A stretch of 12,718 bases of DNA from DASQDN01 sp035630195 (GTDB lineage: Bacteria; Acidobacteriota; Terriglobia; Bryobacterales; Bryobacteraceae), in contig DASQLD010000081.1 in assembly GCA_035630195.1 (NCBI GenBank), forward strand, positions 1 through 12,718, given 5' to 3'. Below the pieces are notes generated by a model. The model ran no database searches. It was given only the letters and a program-made list of their open reading frames with translations, and was not told where the DNA came from. The position numbers were made by a program, and so were the translations under genes. Positions 7,221 through 12,718 of this stretch are shown here, piece by piece (position 1 is the stretch's first letter; each line of letters starts with the position of its first letter).

Positions 7221-10200
7221 AATGTACCCCTCTCGGTGACCGCGATCGCTACCACGCAGGCGCCTTCGACCGCTGTGTAACACGGCATTTCTCTTAGCGC
7301 TGCTCCGCTGGTAACGGCGGCCAGTTTGCCTTCCGGCCGTGAATAAACTATTCCGGTTCGCACATCAAGTCCAATAATTCCGACGCTGGATGGTCCTTCA
7401 ATCAACCCGCGGCCGAGTGCTTTGGAAACTGCTTCCTTCGTGCACCACATCCGGAGTAGCCATTGCTGCCGCATCCCCTGTGGGACACTGGCCAGCAACT
7501 GCTTCTCGTCCGAAGTCAGGACTATGTCCTCGAAATCAGCAGTTAGTTCACGGATCATCTGCACATCGATGCCGATCCGTTGTTTTGAGCCATCGCAAAC
7601 GACAGCTGCCGCTAGCTTTCCCGAATGACTAATCGACAAATCGGGTACGTGCGGGATCTGCTCTGTCCACAGGCCGGTCGCAGTGGGCTTGCCGTGTTCA
7701 TCCTGCGCGATCTCGATGTCAGCTGGCAGCAGCGTCAGTCCGTAGTGACTACGGACAAAAAGCCGCACCGCATCTTTCGCTACGGTCCGGCCACTCAACC
7801 ACTCCAATTGTCGTGCTTCCGAAACGTGGCGTTCCCGGAACACTCTTCTTTCGTTCTGCGTGAGCACGAGGGATGGCCACAGCTCTTTCCACAACCCAGT
7901 CCCGGAGGCGACCGTGGTATCCAGCCGCACGCACTCAAAGACACCGGATGGTTCGATCGCGGAAATTGGCGTCGTCCACGGCTCGCTTATCGTAGCTTCG
8001 AGGGGCCTTGTCCAGCCGGCATGCAATTGCTTCGGGGGGTCGAAGCGCCGGTCTGCCCAACCCTCTAGTCGCATGTGAACCGTACCGTCGGACGCGATGA
8101 GATCGATATCGGACGTTATGGTCTCCGTACCCTGGAGTTGGAGCCGCACACGACACTGAAGCATATCGCCTGCAACAGACGGTGGACCGAAGACGTGCAA
8201 TCGCTCGAGGTGGTACGGAAAAACGACGAAGCCCCTCTCAAGATGCTCAGCCGCCCAGAATCCCACCAGTTGACCGGCTGCGTCGAGCTGGACTGGATCG
8301 ATCACGAACTTCGGGCTCCTGTTCGAACGGAAGAGCCCGTTGGCGGGCAAAGTGCGGAGCCGACCGTCGACGCCGTTTCGGCCGGAACGGTCCACTGCGG
8401 CGACGCCCTGAAAGCAAGGTCCGTGAAACATCAAACGGCCGTCGTAGAGGTCGGCGGAAGCAAGCGCGGAAGGACGTTCCTCATCGAGAGGCGCAAGCGA
8501 CGGACGCGGCCCGGGACTGTAAGAGGTCCCGAGCACCATAACCCCTTCCAGCAGCAGTTTTGAGTCCCCTGCATTACGAACCTGCACCGCCACCTCTGAC
8601 GCAGAAGGACTCACCCGCCGCGCAGAAATGTGCAGAGGAACAGGAGTGTCATCCACCTGTATCCAGTGATGCGCCTTGACGTCCTTCATGCCAACAAGCA
8701 AGTGTCCAGGCAGCAACGCAACGGCAGCTTCCGCCAGAATCTCCATGCCCATCGTCAGCGGCACTACCATCATCGATCGCAGGTGAGGGTCAGTTAAGGA
8801 GACAGGCCGGCCAAGAGCGTGATCGAGCAAGAATAGGTCTTCGCCGATGCTCAATGTTCGTTGGGCGGTCAGTTCCTGATTCGGAACCAGTGACGCGATT
8901 GTACCCAGCATCGGCAACGCATGGTTCTGAGGGACCGACGGAGTTCCTCCGGCGCGGCGAAGGAACGCCTCCATCACCTGGGTTTCGACATCCAGAAACG
9001 TCTGCATGCTGGCCAGATACTGCTGCATAACACCGGCTGCGGAAGATGTCGCAGCCCTTATCTCACTCATCGGCTGGCCAAACGCGGATTCAGTCCGCGC
9101 CGAAGCTGCCGCGGCGGCTGCCCGCCGGTGCGGCGCATCCGCACCCATATTCCCGTTCGTGGCCGGAAGGGCCATTGGACGAGCAGGTGCGGTTTGCGAG
9201 CTACCGTTGCTGGCGATTCTCACACTCGCTTCACCGTTGTTGGCGGCAGGCGCAGCCATGCGCGCGCGTTCCGGTCGCGGCGCCACCTTAAGCAGCGGCA
9301 ACCCGATGTTGAGCCTCATCGCAGGCGGAGCCGCGCTCGTAGCCTTCGATGGAGCCTCGCGCCACTCGATTTTCTTCGGGCTGCGCCGGGCATACAAGTA
9401 ATCCGTATTCATCGCTACACCCTGCGCCGCCAGAATTCCGACAAGGTGATTTATCTGGGTAACGCCGGTCCGGCGCGAAAGATTGGAGGGCATTGCCAGA
9501 TGCGGTTGGCCTCGGAGGATGTCACTGACGAACGCGGTCAGATTGCCGCGGGGACCCGCCTCGACGAATAGGCGGACGCCGTCGTCGTACATCTTCCTGA
9601 CCGTCTCCGTAAAGAGAACTGGACGAATCCAGTGATCGACGTAGAGGTTGCGTATGGCCTCCACCTCGGTCGGGTACCGATCTGCCGTTGTACACGAGTA
9701 TGTCTCGATGCGGGGCGCTGCGATCGGCAGCCCGGCAAAGAACTCTTCGCCCGCGCCATACGCATAGGCGCTGAACATTGGTGTGTGATAGGGCCTGTCG
9801 AACGGCAGGATTTCATAAATCAGACCTCGCGAACGCAGTTGCTCAATCACGCGTTCCGCAGCCTCTTTACTGCTGACCAGCACCGCCTGGTGTGGACAGT
9901 TATCCATGGCAAGATGCAACTCCCCGCCCGCCGCCGTGGCAACCGCCATGACCGTAGCCGAATCAGCCGCGACTGCGATCAGAGTCGCTTCGGGAACCAG
10001 CATCTGCGCCGACAGCCGCTCGTGAGCCCGGTTTAATTCGAGTATCGTCTCCAGGTACGCCTCATTCGGCAAATCGATGATCCTCGATGCAAGCATCGCC
10101 GAATAGTCACCAGTGCTGTGGCCGGCAATCACGTCCGGACGGATCTCGAGATGGCTGAGCAGCGTCCACATGGCCCAGTTGCCAGTCAGCACTCCTTCCA

Positions 10201-12178
10201 CAGCTCCGTTAATCTGCCACAGCGCATCTTCAACGTGCTTGCGCTCGTCGGGAGACAGGATGGAGCGAGGAAAAATCCGCTCGCTTGGCAATATATCTCG
10301 CTTGCCATGCATTTGCGCCAAGTCTGTCAGATCGAAGCAGTGCCTGACCTCAGGGAAATGAATGCAAAGGTCCAGCAGCATGTTCTGGTACTGGGCGCCT
10401 TCGCCCGGAAACAGGAACGCCAGCTTGCCATTCAGCGGCTGTTCAAAAAAGTAAACACCGCCGTTGTCCTTAATCTGAGTGCACCTGGGATCCGACAACC
10501 GGCCCGCCGCCGTTTTCAGCTTTGTGCCAAGATCTTCAAGCGAAGCCGCAACTACGGCAAGCCGGAAAGGCAGTTCCTGCAGCCCTCCGTTGAGCGTATA
10601 CGCCAAGTCTTTCAGCGACGCGGAAGTCACACCGGCAACGAACGCATGCAGCCTGTCACATTGGTCGATCAACTGCTGGCGAGATTCAGCCTCAATGATG
10701 CAGACCTCCGTCTCCCAATGGATCTGATGGCTGCGTGCCGCCACCTTTTCCACCGGGTATTCTTCCAGCACGGCATGCGCATTGATGCCACCGAAACCGA
10801 ATGAATTTACGCCCGCGCGGCGTGGAGTCGGACCGCTGTGAATCCACGGTCGCATTTCAGTATTCACGTAAAACGGTGTTTGCTGCAGGTTGAGTGCTGG
10901 GTTCGGTTCTTCGCAGTTTAGGGTTGGCGGCAGCACGCGATGGTACAGAGCCAGAGCAGTCTTGATGAGACCAGCAATCCCAGCCGCCGGCATTGTATGC
11001 CCAATCATCGACTTGACGGACCCCAGTGCACAGGTCGGCAAGGCGCCTTTGCGACCACCAAACACCCGGCTCAACGCCTGTACCTCGATCACATCTCCAA
11101 TCGGGGTTGCCGTGCCATGCGCTTCAATCAGCCCCACAGTATCCGGGGAGATTTCAGCCATCTCATAAGCGCGACGGAGCGCGAGTTCTTCGCCCTCCAC
11201 CCGGGGCGCCATCACGTGTACAGCACGGCCGTCGCTCGCCACTCCGACGCCCTTGATCAGCGCATAGATTCGGTCTCCGTCGCGTTCGGCGTCTTTCCGC
11301 CGCTTAAGCACGACCATCCCGAGACCTTCCCCAAGAATAGTGCCGTCGGCGGCTTTATCGAACGGCCGGATGCGCTCTTTGCGGGAAAGCGCGCCCAACT
11401 GGCAGAAAAGGCTCATGGTCGGCATCGGCACGCTTACGTTTGCTCCGCCGGCAAGAACCAAATCATACTTACCGCTCAAGAGATCGCGTACGCCGATTTC
11501 AACGGCCAGCAGCGCCGATGCGCATGCCGCATCGACGGTGAAGTTCGGACCCATGAAGTCTAGCCGGTTCGCGATCCTGCCCGCGATGATGTTGCCGATC
11601 AATGCCGGCGCTGTATCCGCGCTGAACGGCGGCAGACAAGCCTTCAGCTCCTTCTTGATTTCCGCTGCCTCGGCATCTGTGTACTCCGGATGAAGGGTGC
11701 GGATCACCTGTACGAGGTTCTCGACAACGATGCTGTGATAACCCGCTGTTAGATTGCCGCGGTTAACATACGTCCCTTTTCCGAGTACAACCTCGGTCCG
11801 AACGTGCTCCTTCGGCCGCTGCTCGTATCCCGCATCCGCCAACGCCTCGTGAGCAACCCGCAACGCCAGCCACTGGTCAGGTTCACCGCCATCCACAGCG
11901 AGCGGCATGATCCCGAAATCCGTTGGCCGAAAATCCGCAATATCTCCGATGTACCCGCCGCGCTTGCAGTAAAGGCGATCGTTTGATTTCGACTCCGGAT
12001 CATAGAAGATTTCCGGGTCCCACTCTCCCGCAGGCGGATTAGAAACCGAGTCAACCTTGGAAATGATGTTGTGCCAATAGGCATCTAGATCGCGCGCGCC
12101 TGCAAACAGGCAGCTCATTCCAACAATCGCGACGTCTCTGCTTCCGGGTTCGGTTTGCGGCAAATCGGGTGAGCTCAT
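7217..12178 (-). CDS. Iterative-type polyketide synthase: KS-AT-linker-DH-PPTase
   Basis: A 1653-residue multidomain synthase. The ketosynthase spans roughly residues 12-475, with active-site Cys219 in VDAACAS, His354 in EAHGTATP and His394 in GHTMPAAG. The DAACAS form and the long insert at 140-200 ending in LPPFSADTAPALIGN resemble PUFA/enediyne KS domains. The acyltransferase spans about 580-900, with nucleophile Ser688 in GHSTGD (usual motif GHSxGE) and His798 in PYHTP. An Ala/Pro-rich linker with a Gln/Met-rich helix occupies about 935-1080. The DH spans about 1090-1380, with candidate catalytic His1120 (LLDHALG) and Asp1299 (LDAAGQ). A C-terminal PPTase spans about 1430-1645, with ISHSG, IGIDV (Asp1538) and WCTKEAVSK (Glu1582, Lys1586). 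I see no Rossmann GxGxxG ketoreductase and no carrier-protein GxDS serine. The ATG overlaps the upstream stop as ATGA and has only a weak ribosome binding site, as expected for coupled translation. It presumably works on the ACP encoded next. Domain calls are firm; the product is unknown. Confidence 0.95.
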   Translation of the reverse strand: MSSPDLPQTEPGSRDVAIVGMSCLFAGARDLDAYWHNIISKVDSVSNPPAGEWDPEIFYDPESKSNDRLYCKRGGYIGDIADFRPTDFGIMPLAVDGGEPDQWLALRVAHEALADAGYEQRPKEHVRTEVVLGKGTYVNRGNLTAGYHSIVVENLVQVIRTLHPEYTDAEAAEIKKELKACLPPFSADTAPALIGNIIAGRIANRLDFMGPNFTVDAACASALLAVEIGVRDLLSGKYDLVLAGGANVSVPMPTMSLFCQLGALSRKERIRPFDKAADGTILGEGLGMVVLKRRKDAERDGDRIYALIKGVGVASDGRAVHVMAPRVEGEELALRRAYEMAEISPDTVGLIEAHGTATPIGDVIEVQALSRVFGGRKGALPTCALGSVKSMIGHTMPAAGIAGLIKTALALYHRVLPPTLNCEEPNPALNLQQTPFYVNTEMRPWIHSGPTPRRAGVNSFGFGGINAHAVLEEYPVEKVAARSHQIHWETEVCIIEAESRQQLIDQCDRLHAFVAGVTSASLKDLAYTLNGGLQELPFRLAVVAASLEDLGTKLKTAAGRLSDPRCTQIKDNGGVYFFEQPLNGKLAFLFPGEGAQYQNMLLDLCIHFPEVRHCFDLTDLAQMHGKRDILPSERIFPRSILSPDERKHVEDALWQINGAVEGVLTGNWAMWTLLSHLEIRPDVIAGHSTGDYSAMLASRIIDLPNEAYLETILELNRAHERLSAQMLVPEATLIAVAADSATVMAVATAAGGELHLAMDNCPHQAVLVSSKEAAERVIEQLRSRGLIYEILPFDRPYHTPMFSAYAYGAGEEFFAGLPIAAPRIETYSCTTADRYPTEVEAIRNLYVDHWIRPVLFTETVRKMYDDGVRLFVEAGPRGNLTAFVSDILRGQPHLAMPSNLSRRTGVTQINHLVGILAAQGVAMNTDYLYARRSPKKIEWREAPSKATSAAPPAMRLNIGLPLLKVAPRPERARMAAPAANNGEASVRIASNGSSQTAPARPMALPATNGNMGADAPHRRAAAAAASARTESAFGQPMSEIRAATSSAAGVMQQYLASMQTFLDVETQVMEAFLRRAGGTPSVPQNHALPMLGTIASLVPNQELTAQRTLSIGEDLFLLDHALGRPVSLTDPHLRSMMVVPLTMGMEILAEAAVALLPGHLLVGMKDVKAHHWIQVDDTPVPLHISARRVSPSASEVAVQVRNAGDSKLLLEGVMVLGTSYSPGPRPSLAPLDEERPSALASADLYDGRLMFHGPCFQGVAAVDRSGRNGVDGRLRTLPANGLFRSNRSPKFVIDPVQLDAAGQLVGFWAAEHLERGFVVFPYHLERLHVFGPPSVAGDMLQCRVRLQLQGTETITSDIDLIASDGTVHMRLEGWADRRFDPPKQLHAGWTRPLEATISEPWTTPISAIEPSGVFECVRLDTTVASGTGLWKELWPSLVLTQNERRVFRERHVSEARQLEWLSGRTVAKDAVRLFVRSHYGLTLLPADIEIAQDEHGKPTATGLWTEQIPHVPDLSISHSGKLAAAVVCDGSKQRIGIDVQMIRELTADFEDIVLTSDEKQLLASVPQGMRQQWLLRMWCTKEAVSKALGRGLIEGPSSVGIIGLDVRTGIVYSRPEGKLAAVTSGAALREMPCYTAVEGACVVAIAVTERGTL

Positions 12179-12718
12179 GAGAGTTGGCCAGCCGCGACCG
12201 CGTGGCCTCCCGCGATTCGGTTAAGTGACTTGCTTGATGTGCCCTGCATACCTTCGACCACCGCAATCAAGCGACGGCTATGCGCGTCGAGAAAGTAGAG
12301 GTCCGAAAGGCTGTTCGGCACTTGCGTGCCCGGTCGAATTCGCAACTCGCAAATCACCTCCGAGGCGGCCGGCGCGGCGTACCTGCGGAGTGACTGGAAG
12401 CCTGATGGCAGCGTAGTCATGTCCCAGTGTGCGCGTCCCCACAGGAGAATCAGTTGCAAACCGCTATCGAACATCAGGGGATCGATAAGCCAGCGCCCGC
12501 TCGGGACACCTTTGATCCAGGCCTGCGGCGTCGACACGCGCAACGCGGACGTGATACCGCTCGGACCAATCAGATCCACGCGTGCGATGCCCTCGAACAA
12601 CGGGCCATGAAACAACCAGCGCCGGTATAAATCACGCACGCTCATTGAGAATGAAGAGCCATCAGACAACGGCGGGACGTTCGGTGCCGGCGCCTCCGGC
12701 AGAGCCTCGGAAAGTTCG
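12175..12718 (-). CDS. C-terminal part of an upstream polyketide synthase (dehydratase-like end), truncated by the window
   Basis: About 180 C-terminal residues are visible; the frame stays open to the window edge, so the gene begins outside. The visible part starts with a Pro/Ala-rich linker and then carries the hallmarks of the second half of a PKS dehydratase double hot-dog: LYRRWLFHGPLFEGI at visible residues 30-44 and DPLMFDSGLQ at 79-88. In PKS dehydratases the Asp of the D-x-x-x-Q motif (here Asp84) is catalytic. The same two motifs, equally spaced, occur in the DH region of the next gene (LYDGRLMFHGPCFQG and DPVQLDAAGQ), so the two proteins are related. Unlike its neighbour, this protein ends shortly after the DH and has no phosphopantetheinyl transferase. 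Its TGA stop overlaps the ATG of the next gene (ATGA), so the two are translationally coupled. The partial DH call is fairly sure. Whether the missing N-terminus carries KS, AT or KR domains cannot be seen. Confidence 0.82.
   Translation of the reverse strand, partial: ELSEALPEAPAPNVPPLSDGSSFSMSVRDLYRRWLFHGPLFEGIARVDLIGPSGITSALRVSTPQAWIKGVPSGRWLIDPLMFDSGLQLILLWGRAHWDMTTLPSGFQSLRRYAAPAASEVICELRIRPGTQVPNSLSDLYFLDAHSRRLIAVVEGMQGTSSKSLNRIAGGHAVAAGQLS

Noticed and set aside
7221..7283. Longer ACP start, 21 codons upstream of 7220
   Set aside because: The extension is Arg-rich and inside the PKS gene. The ATG at 7220 has a good ribosome binding site, an ATGA overlap and the expected ACP length.
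9006..9401. Ala-rich plus-strand frame opposite the PKS linker
   Set aside because: Shadow of GC-rich low-complexity coding sequence; the minus-strand PKS frame is continuous here.
1..12718. tRNA, rRNA, CRISPR array, insertion sequence or attachment site
   Set aside because: I saw no cloverleaf-like segment, regular spaced repeats, transposase motifs or terminal inverted repeats on reading both strands.

Overview
This window is a compact, almost entirely minus-strand biosynthetic locus. Transcription runs from high to low coordinates. By eye the DNA is GC-rich, starts are a mix of ATG and GTG, and gene junctions overlap by four bases. Together with PUFA/enediyne-type ketosynthase chemistry and paired MGT-type glycosyltransferases, this fits a soil or environmental bacterium with a large secondary-metabolism capacity. 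Acidobacteriota is my best guess but is weakly supported, because no taxonomic marker is present.

Layout in transcription order (right to left). (1) 12718-12175: the C-terminal end of an upstream polyketide synthase, consisting of a dehydratase-like hot-dog half. (2) 12178-7217: a 1653-residue iterative-type PKS with order KS, AT, Ala/Pro-rich linker, DH and an integrated 4'-phosphopantetheinyl transferase. I see no ketoreductase and no acyl carrier domain in it. (3) 7220-6915: a free-standing acyl carrier protein. (4) 6918-5308: an alkaline-phosphatase-superfamily phosphodiesterase. (5) 5299-4430: an alpha/beta hydrolase with an intact Ser-Asp-His triad. (6) 4436-3898: a decayed short-chain dehydrogenase with an in-frame stop, internal deletions and a frameshift. 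(7) 3841-2528 and (8) 2293-935: two paralogous GT-B (MGT/GT1-like) glycosyltransferases separated by about 230 bases without a gene. (9) 859-1: the N-terminal part of a secreted, probably beta-propeller protein that starts at GTG and runs off the window edge.

Proposed working of the genes (inference). The PPTase domain of the large PKS primes the discrete ACP. The two PKS proteins build a chain on it, and the alpha/beta hydrolase may release it. The glycosyltransferases may decorate the product. The phosphodiesterase has no obvious textbook role here, and its tight coupling to the ACP makes it the most puzzling member. The ATGA, ATGA and GTGA overlaps at the first three junctions imply one translationally coupled unit and probably fixed stoichiometry. 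The rotted SDR suggests the ancestral pathway had a reductive step that has been lost or taken over elsewhere.

The most distinctive signal is the PKS architecture. It is like an enediyne-type PKS, with a PUFA-like KS and a C-terminal PPTase, but with the ACP moved to a separate gene and the KR missing. It is followed by a phosphodiesterase and a pair of glycosyltransferases that both lack the usual donor-site histidine.
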